Shown: one piece after another, positions 7,819 to 16,297 of the stretch
Layout of the letters: each line of letters opens with the position of its first letter
Position numbering within the stretch: position 1 is the stretch's first letter
Assembly: GCA_964528035.1 (NCBI GenBank)
Contig: CAZGQY010000035.1
Location: 1 to 27,263, forward strand
Direction of reading: 5' to 3'
From: CAZGQY01 sp964528035
GTDB lineage: Bacteria > Pseudomonadota > Gammaproteobacteria > Methylococcales > UBA1147
Length of the DNA stretch: 27,263 nucleotides
Notes under the pieces: model-generated
Database searches by the model: none
What the model saw: the letters and a program-made list of their open reading frames with translations, nothing else
What the model was told of the DNA's origin: nothing
Position numbers and translations under genes: made by a program

Positions 7819-8809
7819 ATCAGTTGGCCGTAAGGTGTCATTAGATTTTATACGTCATATATCTCCGAATTCATTCTGGTTATTTGTCGTAATTGGCATC
7901 ATTATCAGTTTGTGTTTGTTGTATTATTCTTTTCGAACCCTGCGAACCACCCGTATTATGGAGGATACCCCGACCTCGCAAATACGGTCAGCAGCACAAG
8001 GTTACATTGAGCTTGAGGGCTGTGCAGTACGAATGGATGGAGAGCCTGTGGTTGCTCCACTGACAGGCCAGACCTGTGTTTGGTATTGCTACAGCATAGA
8101 AGAGCGGTCATCGGGTTCTTCAGGTATTTCCTGGTATGATCTTATAGAGGGGTTCTCCAGGGATAAAAGTTGGACTGCGCTGGGTAGTGAAGTCAGTGAC
8201 GCAATATTCCAGATTAAAGATGATACGGGTGAATGTATTATTGATCCGGATAATGCTGAGGTTACCCCAAGTATTACGCAATGCTGGTATGGCGATAGCC
8301 GTTTTCCTGAGCAGGTTCCGCAAAGGTTTGGATTTAAATGGTTTTATTTGTTTACTAATCCTCGCTACAGGTACACAGAAAAACGTATTCATGACCTGGA
8401 TCCACTTTATGCAATGGGTATGTTCTTAACATTGGGCAGTGACCAGGTTATTCCCTCGATTGATAACGAAGTAAGAGATTTACTATCAAGCTGGAAACGT
8501 GACAAACAGGCATTGTTGAAACGGTTTGATTTAAATGGTGATGGCACAATCGATATTAGGGAATGGGCGGTTGCACGAAAGGTTGCCAGGAAATCGATTC
8601 AGCAATCCAGAAAAACAGAAAGAGACCAGCCTATGATACATGTGATAAAAAACCCAAGCGACGGTCAAATGCCGTTTCTTTTATCTGCGGTACCACAAAA
8701 ACGACTGATTTCACGAAGCAAAAGGTATGCGAGTTTATTCGCGGTGGGTTTTTTTATCATTGGCCTGGCGGTGGCCTGGGCGACTCATTTTCGTTTGAAT
8801 GCGAATTAA
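7811..8809 (+). CDS. GIDE-domain ("E3 ubiquitin ligase-like") membrane protein with an EF-hand loop
   Basis: A 332-residue protein with a membrane segment near residues 17-38 and another near 308-328, placing the middle on one side of the membrane. The region after the first segment (MEDTPTSQIRSAAQGYIELEG, then PLTGQTCVWYCYSIEE) is the pattern of the bacterial GIDE family. That family shares a domain with eukaryotic mitochondrial E3 ligase MUL1 but lacks a RING finger. At residues 240-251 there is a canonical EF-hand loop, DLNGDGTIDIRE, with acidic or polar residues at positions 1, 3, 5, 9 and 12. This suggests calcium binding. The TTG start overlaps lemA by 8 bases; a GTG at 7835 is an alternative. 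The family name should not be read as evidence of ligase activity. Confidence 0.8.
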   Translation: MRKSVGRKVSLDFIRHISPNSFWLFVVIGIIISLCLLYYSFRTLRTTRIMEDTPTSQIRSAAQGYIELEGCAVRMDGEPVVAPLTGQTCVWYCYSIEERSSGSSGISWYDLIEGFSRDKSWTALGSEVSDAIFQIKDDTGECIIDPDNAEVTPSITQCWYGDSRFPEQVPQRFGFKWFYLFTNPRYRYTEKRIHDLDPLYAMGMFLTLGSDQVIPSIDNEVRDLLSSWKRDKQALLKRFDLNGDGTIDIREWAVARKVARKSIQQSRKTERDQPMIHVIKNPSDGQMPFLLSAVPQKRLISRSKRYASLFAVGFFIIGLAVAWATHFRLNAN

Positions 8810-9226
8810 TTCAGCCGTAGCGCAATCCGCAGTCAAATGTTTACTGGAATTGTGATTGGGTCAGTCAGACCTCCTGGAAAGTTTTTCTCAAAGACGCTTA
8901 GGTCATCTTAAAAAATTTATTTCGCCTGTTTGAGCATTCAATTGACTAAATTCGGAACAATTTTGTCCGATACGGACGTGAAAGTAAAAAGCTTTTATTA
9001 TTCAAATGTTTTGACATTGCTCGGTGATACTAATTTAAATTAATGGTTTAAGCGGTTTTAGATGGAATGGTTCTTCGAGTTTTGCTTGACGAGAAGGGAA
9101 ATTAAAAACTGCTATACTCATTACTGATAACTGAAGCTGATCTCCACCGCATTGCGGAATTTTGATTACTGACGGCAAGCAAGCTGAAACTGATAAGCAC
9201 ATTCATAACTTTTGAAATCCACATAA
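8810..9226. other. 417-bp intergenic region without a gene
   Basis: No reading frame of note. It holds an imperfect inverted repeat at about 8952-8970 (TCGGAACAA paired with TTGTCCGA, one unpaired A). There are two candidate promoters facing the HDOD gene, at 9011-9039 and 9113-9118. No U-tract terminator was found behind the GIDE-domain gene. Confidence 0.5.
9011..9039 (+). promoter_or_regulatory. Candidate sigma-70 promoter upstream of the HDOD gene
   Basis: A perfect -35 (TTGACA, 9011-9016) is followed after 17 bp by a weak -10 (TTTAAA, 9034-9039). A second candidate lies nearer the gene: an extended -10, TGCTATACT, with TATACT at 9113-9118, whose only TTGAC box is 21 bp away, which is too far. 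Either would leave an untranslated leader of about 100-180 nt. Confidence 0.35.
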
Positions 9227-10555
9227 ATGTCACTAATTTCTCGTATTTTCTCCGGCTCGTCCAATGAACCTGTTGACCAGGGAAAGACTTCGGTTGGTCC
9301 AGCCTCTGCTATACAGCAGGAAGAAATCAGTGTTGAAATTTTGAAACAACTCATTCCCATTCGTAATCTTGAGGACGAAGAATTGAGTGCTTTTGCTACC
9401 GAAATTCGACCAGAAAAGTTTCCGCTTCAATCCACACTGTTCGAGAGTGGTGTCGACACGGATTCTGTCCTTTATCTGCTGGACGGAACTGTATCAATGG
9501 AAACAGAGTGTGGTAAAAACTATACAATAGATTCTGATTCTGCAAAGGCCAGGTTCCCGCTTTCCAGTGGTCGTAAACACAGTGCTACGGCGAAAGCTGA
9601 GTCGGAAGTTTGTGTGCTTCGAGTATCGAATCGCATTATGGGGTCAACAGAAACAGTTGGATCCGATACATCGTTTACTACCGCCATGAGCAAGTTGAAT
9701 GTTAGTAGCGAAGTACGTGAAAGTCGGTTATTCGAAGCATTCTGCCAACACTTTTCACAAGATAGCCCAAAATTGCCGACATTACCGGATGTTGCAGTCA
9801 AGTTACGCGAGGCCATCGAAAAAAATGGTTCTCTCAACGATGTGGTAGAGATCGTTCAAGTGGACACAACGATTGCAGCCAAACTGATTCAGGTTGCAAA
9901 TTGCCCTCTCTATGTCGCGTCCAAGTCGGTTAATAATTGTCGCGATGCAGTGCTAAGACTGGGTCTGAATGCAACGCGAAATCTGGTCACCAGTATAAGT
10001 ATTAAACATTTAATGCAGTGCAAACAGAAAGAGATTCGTCAGCGACTGAAAGCGTTGTGGAAACAGAACGCAAACCTGTCGTGTTTAAGCTTTGTATTGG
10101 CCTCAGAAACCAAAGCGGTTAATCCCGAGGAAGCGCTACTCGCGGGACTAATTTGTGATGTGGGTGTGATCCCTTTTCTACAATTTGTCGACAATTTTCC
10201 TGTGGATCTGTATGAACCTGAAGAAATCGATCTGATTGCTCCAATTATTTGTGCACCTGCGGGCGCATTTTTGCTTAAAAAATGGGATTTTCCTGAGAAT
10301 TTGGTGGCAATTCCTGAACTGGCGGAAAAATGGTATCACGACGAGAGTGATACGCTTGATTTGGCGGATATTGTCATTCTGTCAAAACTTCATAGTTACA
10401 TCGGTACACCGAATATGGCAAATCTTCCAGCAATCAATTCGATTCCTGCCTGCAGTAAGCTGAAAGATGGTACTTTGTCTCCGGAACATTCTTTGAGCGT
10501 CTTACACAATGCCAAAGACAGGATAAAGGAAGCTTTTTCTATATTTGCGTCTTAG
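9227..10555 (+). CDS. HDOD-domain signalling protein with N-terminal cyclic-nucleotide-binding-like domain
   Basis: A 442-residue cytoplasmic protein. Residues about 45-130 look like a cyclic-nucleotide-binding beta roll (LFESGVDTDSVLYLLDGTVSM), without an obvious complete phosphate-binding cassette, so ligand binding is uncertain. Residues about 185-390 form an HDOD domain. It opens with LPTLPDVAVKLREAIEK and has the typical VDTTIAAKLIQVANC and AVLRLGLNATRNLV helices. HDOD proteins lack the catalytic HD residues and act as scaffolds or regulators in signalling, often with cyclic-di-GMP or stress pathways. The ATG has no clear Shine-Dalgarno sequence. It converges on the large ATPase gene, with an inverted-repeat element between them. 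Confidence 0.85.
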   Translation: MSLISRIFSGSSNEPVDQGKTSVGPASAIQQEEISVEILKQLIPIRNLEDEELSAFATEIRPEKFPLQSTLFESGVDTDSVLYLLDGTVSMETECGKNYTIDSDSAKARFPLSSGRKHSATAKAESEVCVLRVSNRIMGSTETVGSDTSFTTAMSKLNVSSEVRESRLFEAFCQHFSQDSPKLPTLPDVAVKLREAIEKNGSLNDVVEIVQVDTTIAAKLIQVANCPLYVASKSVNNCRDAVLRLGLNATRNLVTSISIKHLMQCKQKEIRQRLKALWKQNANLSCLSFVLASETKAVNPEEALLAGLICDVGVIPFLQFVDNFPVDLYEPEEIDLIAPIICAPAGAFLLKKWDFPENLVAIPELAEKWYHDESDTLDLADIVILSKLHSYIGTPNMANLPAINSIPACSKLKDGTLSPEHSLSVLHNAKDRIKEAFSIFAS

Positions 10556-10568
10556 TTGAACTTCATTA

Positions 10569-10730
10569 AGGAGCGAGGCATTAATAATATGCGAAAGATT
10601 GACGCAGGATTATTGTTTGTCTTCAAGGCGTAGCCACAGGCGCATAGCAGGGCTACGCAACTGTTGCTACAACGCAGAAGACGGACAATAAGACAAGTCA
10701 AGATTCGTATATTATTGAATACTCGCTCCT
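10569..10730. mobile_element. MITE-like, highly self-complementary element between convergent genes
   Basis: The 27-base ends (10569-10595 and the reverse complement of 10704-10730) agree at 22 of 27 positions, starting AGGAGCGAG. Further inside, ATTGTTTGTCTTC pairs largely with GAAGACGGACAAT, and GCGTAGCC pairs perfectly with GGCTACGC. Nearly the whole 162 bp can therefore fold into one long hairpin. It carries no gene. It lies 13 bp after the HDOD stop and 17 bp beyond the ATPase stop, so its transcript could act as a two-way terminator. No T-run follows the stem, so that role is an inference. The ends differ from those of the 6878-7041 element, so this is a different family. Confidence 0.7.
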
Positions 10731-10747
10731 AACAGGCTTTTGCGTTG

Positions 10748-13700
10748 TCAACGCCTTGCTAAGCGAAATACAGGAACAACGCGTTCTAAAGTTGAACCCT
10801 CACCATGCTGGTAACCCTGTCCATTTCGACACAACCTGAAACCATGATCGGAAAATATGATCAAGTCCCTGTCCGGATCCAGCCGTTCGGCAATTTTTGA
10901 AAGTTCAATTTCCAGTTCAGCGACGATCAGTTTCTTCATGTTATTAAATTCGATGGTACGATTATGTATCATCCGATCTATGACGTTGCATTTTTCGAAG
11001 GAATGCTTGATTTCTGCATCCAATAACTGTCGATAACACGCGTCCGTATTCGTGTTTCTGGACATCTCGGCAAACTCTATCTGTGTCGGCCGCCACCCAT
11101 TGAACGACAATTCGATTAAATTTTGAACAGGCTCCAATAATGGAAGTCCCCAGCAATCCAGCAACAGCCATTGTGCTGATCGGTATTGTTTCAAGGTATC
11201 GGCTAGTGTTGGTAGTACGTTAGTCAGGCTTGCATTGGCCAGATCTTCCAGACGGTCGAGCCAACGAGTCCGCGCCAGGTGGCAAAACCTGTCATGAAAT
11301 CGGTACAGCGCGAGACTTACTGCGGCAAGTCCCTGGGGCGTTACAGGATTTTGCGCAAATAAAAGTTGTTGTACTGAAAAAAGTAATGAAGTTACGTCGG
11401 GCTTTTCATCCGGCAACGCTAATTGACCGTCAATCAGACCTTTTAGAATAATATCCTGGCTCTTCTGATCCAGGCCCAATTGATCTATGCGCTGAATTGC
11501 AGCGCTGCTGACCCACTCTAAACGTATCTTTTCACTGAGTTGTTTTTGCTTCGCACGTGGCAGTGAATCGGGTAACCTTTGGCCAAAACGCAGGCACTGT
11601 TGCAAACACCATTCAAGCAATGCATCGTCTGTATCGTTATTAGAAGAAGCGTGCACCAGCTTTATTCGTCGACCTTTATATCGAGTGAACAATTCTGCCA
11701 GGGATTGCAGTAGACTCTCTGGATTCCAGGCCCTGTCACCCGCTAACTTGCTAATTACACTGACATCCATGGTCTCAGTACTATCTACTCCTGAGAGAAA
11801 TTGTTCGAATTCTACGATATCTTGAATATCAGGGATCGATACCTGGCCTGTCAGGTAGCCCGATACATTATCTTTACTATTTTGTGGCCAGTTTTTTATA
11901 CGCTGCTTGACTGAATCCTGATCAAAAAATTCCTGCAATCGGGTAACGATATCGTCCTTAATATTAATAAATTGTTCCAGCGTCGAAGTAAATGGGCTTG
12001 ATGCTCCATCGAATCCGCAACCGCACTGGGGTTGAAATTCCAGGTTGACCAGTCCTCGACAGTAATGCCTGTCACACTGTCTTCGGCATGTTTCCAGATT
12101 TTCCAGGCTTTGTGACAGTCCAAGGTGTTGACTGAATGCGATCGGTGGTGGCTTCCATTGCCACGCCGAACGGGTTGATTGAGTTTGCCACCATTGATCA
12201 TGGCGTTTTTGGTATTCCAGTTTATAGCGGTCATAGATTAGTTGAGCACCGTGCAACCAGTTCTGAAGGTCTTCTGGATGGTCAAAATCTGGTGTTTCCC
12301 CCAAATTCTCGATCGATTGATTTATGGGGCTGGTGGATATGGATTGTTGTGACAAAAGACCGAAAAGATGCTGCAGACGACGCAATTTCTCCAACAATTG
12401 AGGTAATTGTTGTGCCAGGTTTTCAAAGTCTCTTACCTCGTGGATAAAGTCACTTATCGAATTCACCTGGGTGTAAAATTGTTCGAAACTGTGTAAATCC
12501 CTGGTTTCTCCAGCAAGGTTTCGCCATTGGTCGATGTGGCGCTCCAATCGATCCGAAATATTGCAATCGTGTTTTTCAGATTGCAATGTAATCCTGAGTG
12601 TTTGTAATCGGCCAAGTTGCTTTTGCCCAATTTCGTAGAGCCTGTCTACTACACGCTTTTGAGCCAGTACTGTCCACTGTTTTGGGGTGCGGACTGAAAA
12701 TGCTTCACATAGGCGTTGCATTGCCTTTAATTGGTCGACGCCCAATGCGAATCCAAGTTCAACGCGATCATACTGTAATGGATTGACCAGTGTCTCGAAA
12801 TAATCTCGATACGATTTGCGTTCCTTGATGAGATCGATTTCGCCTTGTAACATTAAAAAAACCAGAAGCATATTCACCTGGTCGGCCACCAGCCCATAGA
12901 TAGGGTCAGCAAAATGTCGGTGGACAGTTTTAGGTGAGGGGGAGTGTTCCAACAAAGGCATCAAAGCCTTGACCAGTTCAAGATTTTCTAAATTTTTAGC
13001 GACGACATAATCTCGTCCGGCGCGTTTGAGTAAACCCATTGGAACGAGATAGGCTTCTCGTATCAATTTTACGTAGTCGTCCGCATCGCCGCGACCTAAA
13101 TCATCGTTCAGAGCGAATCGCATATAACGCAGCCACGCCTCTTTCGGTAGCCGGCCATGGGCGGGGGCGAAGCGTTCGAAAGCTGGATAGCGCCGCCGCA
13201 GAATGAGAACGGCAATAGCGTCTAGCCATTGAGTCAGTGTGTGTGTAGCAGGAAACCTCGGTGCATTTTCTCTATGTCCTTCGTCCGTGATCAATATGGA
13301 TTCTGACCAACAGTGTCGTATTGCGCTTGAAAACGACGGTAACTTGCCCTGGATTCTTTGTGAAATTGATTTTTTATGTTCTGCTGCAATGGGTTTTTCA
13401 TTCAGTCGTACTAGGGCAGCCAATTCAATCATGTCCTCGGTCAGGGTTAATTGCCCTGGTTCGATAGTGAGTATTCCTGAAACTGGTTGTGAATCTCCCC
13501 ACGGAAGCCGGATGCAAAAAACCGTATCCTTCAAGTTCGTAGGGGACTGGTCACCGAACCAGACTGCGTATTCACGCTCATGAAAGTGCCACATGAATTG
13601 TCGATTCTGCCATTGGTTCCTCGGCAAACTAAATGGATTAAAATCTCCACCTGGTAGTAGAGGAACCAGAATTTCCGGTATAAATTGCTGTTGTTCTCGT

Positions 13701-15061
13701 AGTGCGTCAATCTCCAGTGTTAGAAACTTGTCAAGTTGAACGCGACCGTCATCCTTGAGTTCTAATTGGTAGCGGTTCGCTCTGCGGATAATATATCGCC
13801 CTTGCTCGGCGAGTTTGACCAGTACCTTTTCTACCACGGATAAATTTTTTTCCGGGTCGGTGAGGATGGTGCTAAACAGTAGCCATTCGGCAGCTTCTGC
13901 AACAGACAGCGATTCCCGGGATGGTGACAGGTGCACCAGTATCAAACATTTTAGAATTCGATGGGCTAAAGTTTGCAGAGCCTCTGTCTGAAAAAGTGTG
14001 GGTACATTGTTTTTGTACCAGGGCATTACCTGTTGTGCGAGCGGAACGAATTCCGGCTGTAATTCAAATAGATCGTAAAAGTGATCAATGATCAGATCGG
14101 GTGTCAACAAGCGACCCCAGGGTTGATCAAGAAATGCTTCGATGCCGCGTGCCGGATCACCCCGTAGTCTGGATACTGTAAAATCGACAACTCCACGGGA
14201 TTGCGAAAACCGATCTCTGATCTCTTCGAGTAATTCGATGGTTGCCGGGTGCAGAGGATAGATATTGCTAAACAGGGTGTCATCAAAACCCGCGTTAGGA
14301 AACGCACGGCGTAAATCTGCAATCAGGTGTTGTGTCGCCAGTTGATAGTTTTCTTTCTTTTTTAAAATTCCGTCGGCGATCAGCGCTTTTACATGCGCAG
14401 GGCTTAGCATTAAACGAAATGGGTAACGATCCTTTATTTTTCGGTACAGGCTGTATTCAAGTTCTCCAGTGTGTTCGATGGCTTCCTGCATGGCGGCGAT
14501 TACCCAGAAACGTCTGTCCTGAGCCCACTCCCCCATAAACTGTAAAAAACGAATATCTTCGGTGAAATGGCGTACATTACTTTTTGATTTCAGAAATTCG
14601 GACAATTCGTCGAGCACCAGAACGACACCGTCGGGTGTTTGTGAGTTAAACCAGTTGTCCCACGACTTGCGTCGGTCACCGGACGTTAATTCGATACCCA
14701 GAACTTCAGTAACGAGTTCTTCCAAGCGATTTTCGGAACTGAAATTGACTAAGGAGGCAAAGGAAACTGAGGGTGAATTGTCTAGCCACTCACCCGTTCT
14801 GATTTGCTGGATAAAATAAGTTAAAAAATGCGATTTACCGCTGCCATAGTGGCCGATTAAGAATACGCCAGAGCCTGCTGGGCGTTTGAAAATCTGTGCG
14901 AGTGCGCGTAGATGGTTGTCAATTTCCGCAGTAACAATAAAACTTTCGGATAACCAGTTTGGGTATTCAGATTCGAGATCGCTCAGTCGAACCACTGTAG
15001 GGTGTGGGATAACATCGACCCGGTTGCGGATGGGTTCTCTATCAAGCTTCATGGAAGCCAT
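10748..15061 (-). CDS. Large P-loop ATPase, PglY/BrxC-like (DUF6079-like)
   Basis: A 1437-residue cytoplasmic protein. A Walker A motif, GHYGSGKS, is at residues 70-77 and a Walker B, VVLVLDE, at about 146-152, followed by SEFL. This spacing and the 'GxxGSGKSHF...' context are those of PglY/BrxC-type ATPases of BREX phage-defence systems and DUF6079 proteins. After the ATPase come several hundred mostly helical residues. Around residues 992-1015 there is a cysteine cluster (C992, C996, C1001, C1013, C1015) that may bind zinc. No BREX methyltransferase, PglZ phosphatase or Lon-like gene is in the window, so it stands alone or with the divergent TPR gene. The first ATG is chosen because AAGGAG lies 12 nt upstream; a second ATG three codons in is possible. 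Family placement is by motif only. Confidence 0.75.
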   Translation of the reverse strand: MASMKLDREPIRNRVDVIPHPTVVRLSDLESEYPNWLSESFIVTAEIDNHLRALAQIFKRPAGSGVFLIGHYGSGKSHFLTYFIQQIRTGEWLDNSPSVSFASLVNFSSENRLEELVTEVLGIELTSGDRRKSWDNWFNSQTPDGVVLVLDELSEFLKSKSNVRHFTEDIRFLQFMGEWAQDRRFWVIAAMQEAIEHTGELEYSLYRKIKDRYPFRLMLSPAHVKALIADGILKKKENYQLATQHLIADLRRAFPNAGFDDTLFSNIYPLHPATIELLEEIRDRFSQSRGVVDFTVSRLRGDPARGIEAFLDQPWGRLLTPDLIIDHFYDLFELQPEFVPLAQQVMPWYKNNVPTLFQTEALQTLAHRILKCLILVHLSPSRESLSVAEAAEWLLFSTILTDPEKNLSVVEKVLVKLAEQGRYIIRRANRYQLELKDDGRVQLDKFLTLEIDALREQQQFIPEILVPLLPGGDFNPFSLPRNQWQNRQFMWHFHEREYAVWFGDQSPTNLKDTVFCIRLPWGDSQPVSGILTIEPGQLTLTEDMIELAALVRLNEKPIAAEHKKSISQRIQGKLPSFSSAIRHCWSESILITDEGHRENAPRFPATHTLTQWLDAIAVLILRRRYPAFERFAPAHGRLPKEAWLRYMRFALNDDLGRGDADDYVKLIREAYLVPMGLLKRAGRDYVVAKNLENLELVKALMPLLEHSPSPKTVHRHFADPIYGLVADQVNMLLVFLMLQGEIDLIKERKSYRDYFETLVNPLQYDRVELGFALGVDQLKAMQRLCEAFSVRTPKQWTVLAQKRVVDRLYEIGQKQLGRLQTLRITLQSEKHDCNISDRLERHIDQWRNLAGETRDLHSFEQFYTQVNSISDFIHEVRDFENLAQQLPQLLEKLRRLQHLFGLLSQQSISTSPINQSIENLGETPDFDHPEDLQNWLHGAQLIYDRYKLEYQKRHDQWWQTQSTRSAWQWKPPPIAFSQHLGLSQSLENLETCRRQCDRHYCRGLVNLEFQPQCGCGFDGASSPFTSTLEQFINIKDDIVTRLQEFFDQDSVKQRIKNWPQNSKDNVSGYLTGQVSIPDIQDIVEFEQFLSGVDSTETMDVSVISKLAGDRAWNPESLLQSLAELFTRYKGRRIKLVHASSNNDTDDALLEWCLQQCLRFGQRLPDSLPRAKQKQLSEKIRLEWVSSAAIQRIDQLGLDQKSQDIILKGLIDGQLALPDEKPDVTSLLFSVQQLLFAQNPVTPQGLAAVSLALYRFHDRFCHLARTRWLDRLEDLANASLTNVLPTLADTLKQYRSAQWLLLDCWGLPLLEPVQNLIELSFNGWRPTQIEFAEMSRNTNTDACYRQLLDAEIKHSFEKCNVIDRMIHNRTIEFNNMKKLIVAELEIELSKIAERLDPDRDLIIFSDHGFRLCRNGQGYQHGEGSTLERVVPVFRLARR

Positions 15062-15084
15062 TGTATACTAGTACTCCTTCATAC

Positions 15085-15133
15085 TTATATTGGCAGTTGC
15101 TCACTTCTCGACATAATCTATCCGCCAATATAA
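15085..15133. promoter_or_regulatory. 10-bp perfect inverted repeat in the divergent ATPase/TPR promoter region
   Basis: TTATATTGGC (15085-15094) and GCCAATATAA (15124-15133) are perfect inverted copies separated by 29 bp. They lie in the 119-bp space between the two divergent genes. The left arm covers most of the -35 box of the TPR-gene promoter. The arrangement would suit a dimeric regulator bound at two half-sites, or looping, controlling both genes. The regulator is unknown. Confidence 0.45.
15090..15117 (+). promoter_or_regulatory. Candidate promoter of the TPR gene
   Basis: The -35 TTGGCA (15090-15095) and -10 CATAAT (15112-15117) are separated by 16 bp and sit 63 bp before the ATG. 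The -35 box overlaps the left arm of the inverted repeat, so binding there would compete with RNA polymerase. Confidence 0.45.
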
Positions 15134-15180
15134 CCTGGACAATGTACTCACTAATTTTATCAGCATAGTCAAAACCATCA

Positions 15181-16146
15181 ATGGAACCCGCGTTGCAGGT
15201 CGTCAAAGTTCTGCGCAGAAATCTACTGCAGGCATTAAGAACCTGCAATCTGGGAGAGGCTGAATCTGTACTGCAGCAGCTCAAACTGGAAGCACCCTTG
15301 TCACTGGAAACGCGGGGTCTGGAGCTGGAATACCTGATCGCTGCCAATCAGTGGTCCAATGCAAAATTGCTGGCTGAGCAATTGTTGAGACTATACCCTG
15401 ATTCTGCCCGAATTCAGTTTTTTGGGGGGCGAATTTACTACCGGGAAAAAGCTTATTCCAGAGCGCTGCAATGTTTTACAGAAAGTAACCTGATTCACAA
15501 GCACGCCAGAACTCAGCGCTGGATTGGCAAGACTCTGACCCAGGCAGGCCATTTTTCACAAGCCGAAGGGTTTTTGCTTGCATTGGTAGATAGTTTCCCG
15601 TCGGTTAGTTTGGATCTTGCCTGGCTGTACGAGCGCTCTGAACAGCCTTTGCGCGCGTTGGAGTATGTTGAATCTTATCTCAAAAAATATCCTGACGATC
15701 AATTCGCAAAAACCCAGCAACTTCGACTTCGCTCAATTTCAATGGAGCCCGATGCATTGGCGGAAGATGTTGATACATTGCTAGATCTTGATGAAAACAT
15801 TCCACCTGAAATGCTGCCTGTTTATATACAGAATCTGTTAACCAGTGGCAATGGACAAGTTGCCCGGCAATTTATCTCGAATCACAAACAAAAACTCGAC
15901 GGATCGACAGCCGCGTCAATTGCGTGGAATTGTCACAAACTTCAGGCCTATGATTTAGCCTTGGAACTCTTTATTCATGGTTTGATTGAACGATCATATG
16001 ACGTTAAATACCTGTCCGCATTAGAATCTGCAGCCCGGCATTGTAATCGGGTCGCGGAGCTAATTCCGCATTACGAATCTCTTGCGGAAAGCGAAAAGCG
16101 ACTGTATGGTCGGATAACGAAGCTTCGAAAAGAGCTTGGTACTTAG
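15181..16146 (+). CDS. Tetratricopeptide-repeat protein
   Basis: A 321-residue protein made almost wholly of paired helices with TPR spacing. Clear repeats include the ones around YLIAANQWSNAKLLAEQLLRLYP (about residues 50-72), the next starting RIQFFGGRIYYREKAYSRAL, and later ones at SLDLAWLYERSEQPLRALEY and YDLALELFIHG. There is no signal peptide or membrane segment, so it should be a cytoplasmic protein-binding scaffold. No catalytic domain is visible. The ATG is the first start after an in-frame TAG; there is no clear Shine-Dalgarno sequence. It is divergent from the large ATPase and shares its control region, so the two may act together, but this is inference. Confidence 0.75.
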   Translation: MEPALQVVKVLRRNLLQALRTCNLGEAESVLQQLKLEAPLSLETRGLELEYLIAANQWSNAKLLAEQLLRLYPDSARIQFFGGRIYYREKAYSRALQCFTESNLIHKHARTQRWIGKTLTQAGHFSQAEGFLLALVDSFPSVSLDLAWLYERSEQPLRALEYVESYLKKYPDDQFAKTQQLRLRSISMEPDALAEDVDTLLDLDENIPPEMLPVYIQNLLTSGNGQVARQFISNHKQKLDGSTAASIAWNCHKLQAYDLALELFIHGLIERSYDVKYLSALESAARHCNRVAELIPHYESLAESEKRLYGRITKLRKELGT

Positions 16147-16297
16147 GCAAGATACCGTTGCACGTTCTCTGCGCAGAGGTACAGAATCTATAATCTGGGA
16201 GCCTCTATTTTCGATTTGGCTCCGGGAACCTTAACGTTGAATGCGCTGCATTCACACTCCAAATTGACCTTTTCAATAAAAATCAGCCTGACGCTAC

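Noticed and set aside
9086..9118. TTGACG/TATACT as a standard promoter
   Set aside because: The spacer is 21 bp, beyond the 16-18 bp range; only the extended -10 is retained as a weak candidate.
10748..15061. A complete BREX system
   Set aside because: No pglX methyltransferase, pglZ, brxA/B or lon-like gene is in the window; only the ATPase resembles a BREX component.
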